This document shows, piece after piece, positions 1-9,445 of a stretch of 64,000 nt of DNA. The stretch is from Lotus japonicus (lineage: Eukaryota > Streptophyta > Magnoliopsida > Fabales > Fabaceae). A program made the translations under genes and the position numbers. How positions within the stretch are numbered: the stretch's first letter is position 1; every line of letters begins with the position of its first letter. The notes below the pieces were generated by a model, which had not been told where the DNA came from, ran no database searches, and saw only the letters and a list, made by a program, of their open reading frames with translations. The DNA is taken from assembly GCF_012489685.1 (NCBI RefSeq), contig NC_080043.1, forward strand, positions 45,647,127-45,711,126. Direction: 5' to 3'.

Positions 1-297
1 CTCAAAATACAAGCAACTTCATCCAAAAGAGACATGAAACTTAACAGAAAAGTGGTTACATTGCTCACAAACTCAGCATCTCTAAAACTCATTGAAAAAG
101 TGTGAACTATTTTATTGAAAACAATAAAAACAAAGCAAATAAATTATAATTGCAAACTATCCTAACTGAGGTTCTACTACTCCTAAATAAGATTCTCACC
201 CCACACTTAAATCACACATTGTCCTCAATGTGAGGCACAAATCATCAAATAAATTAGACAAGTGTAATAAAAGAGAAAGGTTAGGAAAAACCAGGGA

Positions 298-1545
298 TCA
301 AGGGAGCTGGCGAGGCATGAAACCTGGTAATGCTCTGAAAATGCTATCACCTGGGTCCGGTGGAGGCCTTGCATTAAGGGGAAGCTCATAGTCTTGAGGC
401 ACAACAACAACAATCCACAAGTCAGGTGGCTTTGGAGGGATCTCATCTGCAACAATCTTACCAAACCCAAACTGTTTTCTAGCACCTTCAGCATGACTCA
501 TGACAATGTTCAGTTTGAGTGAAAACTTTTTTCGAGTATGTGTCCAACCTGAAATAAGAGTAAATGAAAAATCAGTACATTCAACAATCAACTCTTTGTC
601 TGGAGGTTTCGGTAGAGGTTTCAAAAAGTATTCCTCCATTGAGGTTGGCTTCTTGCAATCAACAAACTCTCCAATAAGCACGACTTTTTCAAAAATGTCT
701 AGGTTAATTAAAAGTGGCTTATGTGGAAAAATTGCTAATTTAGATCCACGTTCTACATCCATCTTCTTAACTTCATCCCCTGCAAAATATTTCTTGAAAT
801 TATCCAACAACTTATTTTCTTCTTCACTAGGATAAATCTTCTCACTCTCATAAGTTCTATGTGGAAGAGGGAGATATATTTCTTGTTTGTTGTCCTCATC
901 ATTAGAATTAGCATCAGAAGCAACATCGACTTCAAACTCATTAACATCACCAGAACCATCAGTGCTAGCATCAAGATGAGTATCAACACAAGGATTAACT
1001 TCATCATCAATCTCTGCATCAGCTTCATGTTGCAATGTGGGAGCGTGTGCAACTAGCTCGTTAACTGGAGCTTGTAAATTCGCAGTATCTTGCAGGTGTT
1101 GATTAGCATTTGCATTGAGATTTGCAGACATTTGGTTCAACATGTCTTGAATTTCTTGCAATATGGAAGGTTCCTCGTGTCGAGGTTGTTGAAACTGGGC
1201 TTGGTTTGCTTCATATTGCTTTGAAATGTCTTCCAGAAATTCGGGTGGATCATTCCAAGGTTGATGAAATTCCTCTTGTGAATGGTAGCATGGTGGTGAA
1301 TAAATAGGCTGCTGGTATTGCCCTTGTGGATGGTAGCAAGGTGGGTCACACCAAATATTTTCAAAATTCTCTTGTGGATAACATTGAGGTGACTCAAACT
1401 GTTGTTGATAGCTCTTGAGCAACATTTGTGTAACAGAAAATTGTATCTTGTCGAGTTTGGCTTCTAGCTTATCAAGTTTAGCTTCCATCACTGCAAAAGC
1501 TCCACAAACTAACACTTGTGTTCTCTTTATTTTCAAATTAAACAA
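298..1545 (-). CDS. 415-aa ORF of a non-autonomous Athila-like LTR retrotransposon
   Basis: Uninterrupted minus-strand ORF between the primer-binding site at 2065-2084 and the left edge. It has no recognisable protease, RT, RNase H or integrase motif. Visible parts: a short heptad-like start (two EAKLDK repeats, residues about 21-34); a Q/P/Y-rich region with repeated PPCYH motifs (about 45-100); an Asn/Ala-rich linker; an acidic segment (about 180-225); and a basic/hydrophobic C-terminal half ending in a Pro-rich tail. Position and orientation make it the gag-position ORF of the element whose LTR is at 2088-3347. Downstream at about 196-235 is a minus-strand GAGGACAATG...AAGTGTGGGG motif, which I know from the 3' noncoding part of Athila-group elements; this suggests pol was lost and a short LARD-like internal region remains. 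Function unknown; a host gene is unlikely. Confidence 0.6.
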   Translation of the reverse strand: MFNLKIKRTQVLVCGAFAVMEAKLDKLEAKLDKIQFSVTQMLLKSYQQQFESPQCYPQENFENIWCDPPCYHPQGQYQQPIYSPPCYHSQEEFHQPWNDPPEFLEDISKQYEANQAQFQQPRHEEPSILQEIQDMLNQMSANLNANANQHLQDTANLQAPVNELVAHAPTLQHEADAEIDDEVNPCVDTHLDASTDGSGDVNEFEVDVASDANSNDEDNKQEIYLPLPHRTYESEKIYPSEEENKLLDNFKKYFAGDEVKKMDVERGSKLAIFPHKPLLINLDIFEKVVLIGEFVDCKKPTSMEEYFLKPLPKPPDKELIVECTDFSFTLISGWTHTRKKFSLKLNIVMSHAEGARKQFGFGKIVADEIPPKPPDLWIVVVVPQDYELPLNARPPPDPGDSIFRALPGFMPRQLP

Positions 1546-2064
1546 AAATATGTTAGTGGGAAAGGAAAAAAAAAACGTTTAAAAAAAAATAAGGAAGAAA
1601 AAAAAAAATAATCCAAACAGTAAAAGAAAAAAAAAACTTAAAAAGAATAATAATGAAGTTAGTAACAGCAAATATATAAAAGAGAAGAAAAAGAAAATCT
1701 AAAGCAAAACCCAAGGATCTGAAAAAAAAAAAAGAAAAAAAAAAGTTAGTATACCTTAGAAAAAAAAACAAATAATAGTAATAATAGAAAGAATAATATT
1801 AAAGAGAAAGAAGATAGAAAAGATAGCAAAATAAAATAAAAGATTGGAAAAAGAATTAAAAGATAAGAGATTGGGATAGAAGATATAAGATAGATATAGA
1901 AGATATAATAGAACAAAAGAAATAAAAAACTACAATCTAATAAAATAAAAATCAAATCAAATCAAATCTTTGTTCGCTGGTCTTTTTTTTTTATTAAAAA
2001 TGAAAATAAAATAAATAAAACAAAAAAAGAAACAAGTACTCTAAAAACAATTAATAATCACCGA
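1546..2064 (-). other. A-rich 5' leader of the Athila-like element
   Basis: Extremely A-rich on the plus strand (T-rich on the sense strand of the element), with many A runs and no stable ORF. It lies between the primer-binding site and the 415-aa ORF, so it is the leader of the minus-strand element. Confidence 0.5.
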
Positions 2065-2084
2065 AGTCCCCGACAACGGCGCCA
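2065..2084 (-). other. Primer-binding site, Athila type
   Basis: On the minus strand it reads TGGCGCCGTTGTCGGGGACT, starting 3 nt inside the LTR end. This is the primer-binding site typical of Athila-lineage gypsy elements (usual form TGGCGCCGTTGCCGGGG), with one mismatch. It fixes the orientation and the inner LTR border. Confidence 0.85.
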
Positions 2085-2087
2085 ATT

Positions 2088-3347
2088 TGACGAACACACT
2101 GTCGCGGGTGCGTGTCAAAGTATTTTTGCTTTGAATGCAGTACAAGGTGTTAACACCAGGATCGTTCTCACAAGGACTTGATAAATTATTAATTGATATT
2201 AGAGTAAAACAAAAAACCTAAAAGGGGTTGATTGATTGGATTGAAAAGTAACAAAGCAATAACTAAATAGACTAGACAGAAGAGAGAAAGCGTTAGTCAT
2301 CGGATTATACACATTCAAGTGCAACAAACCTTCATTGGTTACAAAAGATTAATTCTTCCTTATTGTTTCCCTAATTCGTGAGAGTTGATTAACTAAGCGA
2401 AAATCAATTCACAGTTTCCTAAACTAAGCGATTAAGAAACAGTTACGAACTAACATGAACTAAGCGAACATGCATCAACTCTTATTTCTAAAACTACGGA
2501 ATTAAGCAAACCCTAGATCAGAAATAGAGATGAAGAGAATTAATAAAGAAAGAATTTGCATTAAGAACAGAACCTCAAGTTTGCAAACACATGAATATTA
2601 AAAATCCTAAGACTAACTATGGAGTTTAGCAACTCATACTAGAAAAGATGGAGAGAGATATTAGGAGAAGGTGGAGGAGGTGATGGTGAGATGTGGTGAG
2701 GTGATGGTGTGGTGAGGTGGTGTTGTCTAACTAAAGCCTAAACTCACTTATTTATACAAATAAATAAACTTGTTCATCAAGTAACAATCTTTGTTATCTA
2801 AATCTTTTCTAAATCTTCACAAAATCGGGCCCACATAAAGGAGTAAGCTGCTGAACAATCAGGCATTCTCAGGTCCCACAAGAAGTCTGAATCTTCAATT
2901 GAGGTAAACATGAGAGTTGTAGCTCTTTAAGTCAGCTTCGAGGGCCTTCAATCGGATCCTAATTCGGAGTTCTGTAGCCCAAGATATGATCATTTTAGTG
3001 CAGACTGTTCCAGACTCGCAGGATTAGCGACAGCAACTTTGCAAGGAATTTATGACCATGTTAGAGGCTGATTCTCAAATTGTGCTGAATATGAAAGTTG
3101 TAGGGCTTCGAGTGATCTTTCCAATGACATATTATGCGCCCAATTTGGATATTTGTAGCTCCAGGTTCAACCTGTTCTAGCAAAACAGTCACAGAAACTA
3201 AAAGTGTAGAATTAAGCACTTTTCCATGAATAATCCAAATAAGCACTAATGGTCAAAACATGGCTAAGTCATAACAATTAAGCACAAAAATATATATAAT
3301 GAAGCTTTGAAAGACACACGTAAAGTGCATCAATTATGCGCTTATCA
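2088..3347 (-). mobile_element. 5' LTR of Athila-like non-autonomous element (1260 bp)
   Basis: On the minus strand it begins TGATAAGCGC and ends GTTCGTCA, i.e. TG...CA, directly abutting the primer-binding site. Outside it the sequence changes abruptly to CGACGG repeats of a CACTA element, so the outer border is sharp. The TSD candidate on this side is ACGGT (3348-3352); the other end of the element is outside the window. Confidence 0.75.
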
Positions 3348-3695
3348 ACGGTTAGCGACGGACACTTCCGTCGCAAACAGCGACGGAATGCTATGTTCCG
3401 TCTTAAATAGCGACGGATAGTTCCGTCGCAAATAGAGACGGATTGTTATGTTCCGCCGCAAATAGCGACGGATTATCCCGTCGGAATTAGCGACGGATTC
3501 ATGGGATAATCCAGCAAGCTGTTTTGCGACGGAACAGCGACGGATTTAATAATCCCTCGTTAAATATTTAGCTACGCTGCTTTGCACGGCGGACGGGCTT
3601 CCGTCGCTAATTCCGTCGCTAACTGTTTTGCGACGGAATTTTCCTTATTTAGCGACGGATTTCTCCCCTCGCTAATTTGCTTTTTTTTAGTAGTG
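3348..3695 (-). mobile_element. CACTA (En/Spm) transposon terminus
   Basis: The segment holds more than ten copies of a CGACGGA/TCCGTCG motif in both orientations, the usual layout of CACTA subterminal repeats. It ends at 3695 with TAGTAGTG, which on the minus strand reads CACTACTAAAAAAAAGC, a canonical CACTA terminal inverted repeat. The other half is absent because the Athila-like element is inserted at 3347/3348. TSD candidate: TAT at 3696-3698. No transposase is seen. Confidence 0.8.
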
Positions 3696-4649
3696 TATTA
3701 GGGTTTCTAGAGCTTTCCAAGCTCCCCATATTCAGCCCTCAAATTTAGGTTTATTTCCTAATTAAACCCTTTAAAAAAATAGCATTTAAATCCTTAATCA
3801 TTAAAAATATACAAATCTGAATCCAAATAGTTTTAAATCAGATATAAAAAGATCCTTGGAGGTTTTAAAAGTTCAAAAATTAATCCCCCATTAATTGAAA
3901 GTCAAGGAATCAAAATCCCTAAAATTTCACCTTCATAAAACCTAGCCAGAAAAGGAAATTACTTGCAAAAGTCTCATTTTCCTTCCTCCACAAGCCTTGG
4001 CCGTCCACCACCTTCACCATGCTCATATTTTCTCAAAACAATATTTAAAATAATAATTTAAATAAAAACCCAAAATAATTAATGCATTAAATACACAATT
4101 TCCCTCCTAAATGCATCAAAACTTCAAATTTAAAATTAAAAACCTTATCAATGGTTTTGGCTCCAAAATTTTGTGCACCACTCTCATAATATCTCAAAAA
4201 TATTTTTCATAATAAATTTTGATATTAAACCATAGGTTAAAATTATTTAAATGCATTTTATGTAAATAAAAACTCATTTTATTTAAATAAAACCTTCAAA
4301 AACAAAACCAAGGAATATTCCCTCATATAATATTCTTAAAATCATCCCGAGAACCTCCCCACAAGGTGTGGCCCACGAAATCGTCCTCGTCGACTCGATT
4401 CGCCAACTCATCGCTGCTGTCGGGCTGATTTTCACCTAAAAGTCGCCGTCACAGAACACTAGCAATATTACAGTCCAAATGCTCGTATCGTCGCGCACAT
4501 CAACGTCTAGAGGTTTCTAAGACTTAATATTGCTTCTAAAAATTAATCACCCTTTTTAAAAGGCATAATATCACATATAGCACAAGAAATTCACAGAATA
4601 TTATTTAATATTATTATTAAAATAATATGCCATAAAACCGGGTCTTACA
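3696..4649 (-). mobile_element. gypsy LTR fragment, start side
   Basis: On the minus strand it begins TGTAAGACCCGG at 4649 and runs as low-coding LTR-like sequence to 3696, where the CACTA end interrupts it. It resembles the giant-LTR family elsewhere in the window only at its first bases, so it is a different gypsy family. It sits inside the gag of a copia element (4650-4761); the TSD candidate is AGGAC at 4650-4654. Confidence 0.6.
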
Positions 4650-4761
4650 AGGACTCAATGAATAATTGCATATGAGTTTTCCAGTAAGGATACTCAGTTC
4701 CATCAAAGAAGGGAGGTTTGTTGGTGGATTAGTCTGTAGCGATAGCTAGATCTTCTGTCAT
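4650..4761 (-). pseudogene. gag N-terminus of a Sirevirus-like copia element
   Basis: Minus-strand translation from the ATG at 4759-4761 gives, after one in-frame stop, the motif NKPPFFDGTEYPYWKTHMQ. This is the conserved start of plant copia Gag (NKPP.F.G..Y..WK). It is cut at 4650 by insertion of the gypsy LTR, so only about 37 codons remain. The ATG is followed at codon 11 by TAA, so it is dead. Confidence 0.8.
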
Positions 4762-4807
4762 GGATCTTTACTCTACACCTGTTAAGATGTTAGTTCTAGA
4801 CACTAAG

Positions 4808-4820
4808 CTCTGATGCCAAT
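4808..4820 (-). other. Primer-binding site of the Sirevirus-like copia
   Basis: Minus strand reads TGGCATCAGAGC, complementary to the 3' end of initiator tRNA-Met apart from one base, directly next to the LTR end at 4821. Confidence 0.75.
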
Positions 4821-6362
4821 TGAGATGTAAGTAAATAACACATGAAAGGGGGGAATGAATTGTGTCCTCTTAAAAATAAGTTTTTCGAAAAGAATATAAG
4901 TTTTTGAAAGCTTTTCGTAAACGTTTAGTGTAGCAGAATTATATGCAGAGTTATCAGACGATCAACACACACAAATTTATACTGGTTCACCCCTAAACGA
5001 TGGGCTACGTCCAGTACTTTGCCACCACCAAGATTTTCACTTGCAAGTACCAAGGACTTCTCCAATACAAGTATTCTCCAGGACTTCTCCTACAAGTATT
5101 CTATAGGACTTCTCCTACAAGTATTGTCCAGACTTCTCCTACAATCTTTACAAAGATTGTTTGGTTCTACAAAGATTCTCTTCTTACAAGAGTTATGGTA
5201 GAGAATTTATAGTACTGGAATTCTAAGTCTTTTGGTTCAGATTTGACTTTGGATCACTCAAGAGTTCTGAATCTAGAGAGAAATAAATGAACAGGTTTGA
5301 CTCTTTACGGTTCTATCTTTCTCTCTTTTAGCAGATTTGGTGGTTAAGTATTTGACACTTAAGAAAGTTCTTCTTTGAGTTTGAAGAGCTTTGAAGAATG
5401 AAGAAATGAATGCTTTGATGTTCTTGTTCTTTTTGCCGTTTGACTCTTGTGTTCTTCTTTCTTGAACTCTGCCTTAAATACTTGCTTGCAATTGTTGTAG
5501 CCGTTGTGAGATAAATCTGGTCGTTGTTCTAAACGTTGTGTGATGAGATCTGGCCGTTGATTCAAATACCTCGGTTATTAGATGCATTGAATGCATGCAC
5601 CTGTTTAAGTCTATCCTTTAGCTCAAAATGTGATGTTTGTCAGCTAGTAGGTGACAATAGACTTTGGCTACTTTTCAGACATGAGAGAAGTCATTTTCCC
5701 TTATTGGTCAGCGCACTTTAAGGAAAGAGATAGTCTTCACGTGATCTCTTTTGAATCCTTAACAATTAGTTTCATTTTGACTTTGTCTTTGGCGCCTTGA
5801 AATTTGTCTTCAACTTTCTGAATAATGAGCTGGCATTGGACGGTCAGGAACGAGTGTGCCTTGACTTGTGTTGTACGTGTGCCAGACGATCTTGTGAATT
5901 TTGAATCCTTTTCTTTTTGAAATGGTTTGACGTTGAAGTACTTTGTTCAATTTGAATTTATCCTGAAATTATTAACTGAAAAGCTTGGTTTACATTAAAG
6001 TGCTTCTAGATAAAAAGTTTTATTCATCAAAATTAGATTTTCAAACGATATGATGCGTTTGAACTTAACATATGTTTCGTTATTTTTTTCATTCTTCATG
6101 TTGGTCACTAGAAGTTTAGAGATAAGCTTTGACCACTTACTTGAAGCTTCTTTTCTCGAGATGGATTGTCTTGAAGTGTGTTGCCTAGATGAGTAGATGA
6201 TAGTAGGCAAAGACAATAAGTTGTATTCCATTTCTCCATTTCTTCTATGAGAGAGAAAGAGGAAACCTTGATGATGACATCTTTGTACACGTTACTTTAA
6301 TCAACATGCTTCATAGTTTGTCACTTGATTCTTTGCACTTGACTGTCTCCTCAAGCTTGTCA
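4821..6362 (-). mobile_element. LTR of Sirevirus-like copia element (about 1.54 kb)
   Basis: Plus-strand ends are TGAGATGTAA (4821) and CTTGTCA (6362), giving TG...CA. The inner border is set by the primer-binding site; the outer border is less certain because no TSD could be checked. The sequence around 4979-5040, with its cluster of direct repeats, resembles other plant Sirevirus LTRs. A few short ORFs inside it look incidental. Confidence 0.65.
5043..5150. repeat. Short tandem repeat in Sirevirus LTR
   Basis: About four imperfect copies of a 25-27 bp unit with core ACTTCTCCTACAAGTATT, at 5051, 5083, 5108 and 5134. It keeps the plus frames open here, so the 60-70 aa ORFs across it are repeat artefacts. 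Confidence 0.8.
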
Positions 6363-6379
6363 AAAAAGAATTTCATATG

Positions 6380-6668
6380 AGTTTACTATATTTATTTGTG
6401 TTATTTAGAGATATTTATTTTAAAGAACTAAAATTGTTATATGTTTATAAAATTTCATGAGTTTGAAACCCATTGTCATTTATAAATTATAACACAGTGT
6501 CTTGCTTGTAAGCTACTGCAAATTTGATATCTTTATTTTTCAAAAAAAAATCATGTTTATTATAGCTATTTGTTTTGTTTATAAATACTTAAATAAAGAA
6601 AAACCACATATTTATTTTTTTTCTTTAAAATAAATATCTATAAAGAACACAAATAAATATAGTAAACT
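6380..6668. mobile_element. MITE with about 45-bp terminal inverted repeats
   Basis: The left end AGTTTACTATATTTATTTGTG... is mirrored by ...CACAAATAAATATAGTAAACT at the right end. The arms pair over about 45 bp with two or three mismatches. The interior is AT-rich and non-coding. The duplicated target is unclear (TATGA on the left, AATGA on the right). Confidence 0.75.
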
Positions 6669-7275
6669 AATGAAATTATACAAAAATATAAGAATTTGGA
6701 AAAACCAGGTTTCTGCCCACACTTTGGAAAAACGGTTGCCTTATACCATGGCCTTTTCCCCAAATGCTACCCCAGTTTGTTAAATAAAAAAAAATTTCAC
6801 CCTTTTTTGCTAAATAATTTTTTTTCCCATTATTCAGAAAAAAATTGAATGTTATTCCCCATATTTATATAACTGTACTTTTCCTCTAAAAAATTATCAC
6901 ATTAGTTGAATTACAACTTTTCACTTGCCAAACTCGCTAGCAGAATGAAGGTTCGAAGCACGCCGAGGGGACTGAAGGATCTCAAGAAATCGAAAGATAA
7001 AAGATAATGCTACAAGAATGATCAAAAAGTACGATAATGCTACAAGAATGATAAAAAAGTAGTGAACCATCGACTAAGTAGAAGAACCTTTCGAATTGAC
7101 ATATGTAGCTTTAATGAAAGAGCTTGGCATGCAAAAATTGACACGCCAAGCCGAGATATTGTTTTGGTCGGCTACCGAGCCAAACGACCAATAGCATCGC
7201 AACCAACCCTTCCCTTGCACATAAGAAAATGCTATAAGGGTATACTTGATGACTTAGTAAAGGAACACTCAATCT
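6669..7275. other. No gene recognised
   Basis: AT-rich stretch with T and A runs up to about 6900, then mixed sequence. A 78-aa ORF (7062-7298 plus) matches nothing I know. A 13-bp inverted repeat (GCTTGGC...GCCAAGC) lies near 7129-7153. The part nearest 7275 may be decayed upstream sequence of the lectin scrap. Confidence 0.4.
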
Positions 7276-7389
7276 CAGCTTTATCAATTTGTGGCTGAGT
7301 TCGACAATTTTTCCAACGAGTACGACCCAAACGCACATGTTGGTGTTAATCCCAATTCCATTAACTCTGACATGCTTGACGAATGGTGA
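7276..7389 (+). pseudogene. Legume-lectin domain fragment
   Basis: Thirty-seven codons ending in TGA at 7387-7389 give VAEFDNFSNEYDPN followed by HVGVNPNSINS. This is the metal-binding core of L-type (legume) lectins (family pattern VAVEFDTF.N..DP...HVGI..NSI.S), including the Asp, Tyr and Asn positions that bind Ca2+/Mn2+ in the family. The same frame upstream reaches a stop at 7258-7260 and no other lectin block was found, so this is an isolated scrap of a soluble lectin or lectin-receptor-kinase gene. It is 224 bp left of the solo LTR at 7613. Confidence 0.75.
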
Positions 7390-8158
7390 AACTTCCACCC
7401 TTTTTGTTTTTTAATCAGTTTTAATCCGGTTGAATTTTGGGTTTTGATTTTTGAGATTGATTCCTAATTTTTCCTCCTGTAATTCTTTGGGGACTGGGTT
7501 GCTCTGGCCCATTATTTTAGTACATTCACCATGGCCATTTTTCCGGCCAGCCACCACCCACCACCAGGTAAAGGAGGTGTTAGGGTTTTTTGAGAGGAAG
7601 GAGAAAGCTTAGTGTAACACCCCGATTTCGGTGGCGTCACTTTAGTAACCAAAAAGAAAATAAAGCAGAAAAAAAACGTGAATATTTTTTTTCGATTTGT
7701 TTAAATAATAAACTTAACGACTTGTCGAAATAAAGACTCTTCAGCGAATGATAAACATAACTAATGTACAATATATTTACAGCCCCCGCTGTAAGTAGTG
7801 AACCACGTCACGAGTATCCTCCAGTGACGGGAAGTAACCGAAAGTAGTGCCCGTGGGCAATATGTACAAACCAAAGTGAATGGTCAAGTGTTCGTAATAC
7901 AGTCCTCCAAAATGAAAGTAGATTAGCCCAAAACGGCCTAAACAAGACCTCCTAGTCCGACCAACTCTCTGTGACTCCCATGAAGAAAACCACACAAAAA
8001 GCTAACGGTCGGGAACCTACCCTGCCCCAAAATACGAACATGATGACCAGAGCTATAACGCTACTCCTACCCTAATCCTGTCCAGAGGAGTACACCCCAG
8101 CACTCACAACTACATGCTAGCGTGATCATCGTCCGAATCAGAATCCAGGACGACTAGG

Positions 8159-8638
8159 TCAATGTCTGCAACCATCCCCCCCTCTCGCTACCGCAATATG
8201 CTCCTGAGCTGGTCTCACGGGTCCGGAACCCGATCCAAAGTCATCAGCAACAACAACAGTAGGTGAGCTAGAGTCTGATGAAGTCCCTCCCACAAGCTCC
8301 TCCTCCGAGGGGTCCTCGTCGTCAGAAGACGATGGTGGTGGTGGTACTCCTACACCGGGTCCACAGTGTACACCGGGTGGCAGGTTAAAGCTGACAGTGT
8401 AACGCCTCAGAACTCCCTCCGTCAAGTGTCCCAGACTGTCGACACGATCTTCCATTATTCTCCCCGAGTAAATCGCTCTGTGGCCAGCGGGGTCGACCAC
8501 CCATGAGCCGGGGATCTCCTGATCAAGCATCTCAAACCTAGTCCCCCCCGAAGGGTGGACCATCGTAAACCAATCCGCCATGGACATCTGACAATGGGCG
8601 TAGTCCGCCAAAACACAAACAGAAGGCGCGAGGGTCAA
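8159..8638 (-). CDS. 159-codon ORF inside the giant LTR, function unknown
   Basis: Minus-strand ORF lying in the last quarter of the LTR (sense strand of the LTR). Residues about 17-60 include MSMADWFTMVHPSGGTRFEM; then come a Pro run and an acidic Ser/Glu/Asp-rich segment (residues about 100-140). The homologous place in the solo LTR at 40481-44676 (about 43980-44160) still encodes a diverged ADWFTTVHPSGETR-like string, but broken. The sequence therefore predates the copies, but whether it is translated is unknown. It could equally be coding sequence once picked up by the LTR, or part of a longer transcript leader. Confidence 0.35.
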   Translation of the reverse strand: MTLAPSVCVLADYAHCQMSMADWFTMVHPSGGTRFEMLDQEIPGSWVVDPAGHRAIYSGRIMEDRVDSLGHLTEGVLRRYTVSFNLPPGVHCGPGVGVPPPPSSSDDEDPSEEELVGGTSSDSSSPTVVVADDFGSGSGPVRPAQEHIAVARGGDGCRH

Positions 8639-9299
8639 CTCAAGGAATTACATAAGTAATACACCCAGTAGATAAAGTTTAAGGGATAGCTACTTAGGCT
8701 TAGAAGTTTGTGATAGCATTATAAATTGTATATCTTCCAATTGAATATAAGTGATAATTACTGACAATTAACATATATCAGGTAAGATTAACAAGTATCA
8801 ATCACACTCGGCAACTAAGTCAGTATGCATTGTGCATGAATGAGATGACGAGGAACAAGATGCAATCCGGAAGGATGGACACCAACGAGTCAGCTCTATC
8901 ACCGGCCAAAGTGGGACCATTTCTGCTCGGGCATCTCTTACACCAAACAAAATGTAGTCAGATCAGCAGTATACCCGCAGGCCTGCCATTTCTGTCTGCT
9001 ACTAAGAATCACCGTAGTGTTCTTATATGGAAATCCGGGTCTTAGGACCATTTTGGAATCCATCGAGGTCCGACTTCCCGCCGTGTATAAACCTCAAAAT
9101 GTGTGAATGAATGCAATGTGATTAGCCAAACAACGTCTCCGACCGCACTCGTCACGTCGTCACGTGTTCTAACTAACTTATTGTCTCTAAAAAGAATACC
9201 CTAAGGTCAAAGTCAATTCTGCGACAAAAGACAATTAAATATAAAAGGAGTGCAATCACTCATGATAACTTCTCGAGTCATCCGACTCATCTAATTCGA

Positions 9300-9445
9300 T
9301 GGTCAAAACTGCTCAGCGAGCGAAGAGTAACAATGTACTTGGAAACTTATAGTTCCCTGACTTATCCTTTAGATAGTCAAATAAATAAACTGCTCATCGA
9401 GCAAAGAGTATAAAATACTCAGAAACTTATTAGTTTTCCTAAATC
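9300..9445. repeat. Degenerate 60-bp-class repeats in solo LTR
   Basis: Two diverged units built around AAACTGCTCAKCGAGC...TACTTGGAAACTTATAGTT. The same unit is present in three to four copies in the truncated LTR at 51955-52200. Confidence 0.6.
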
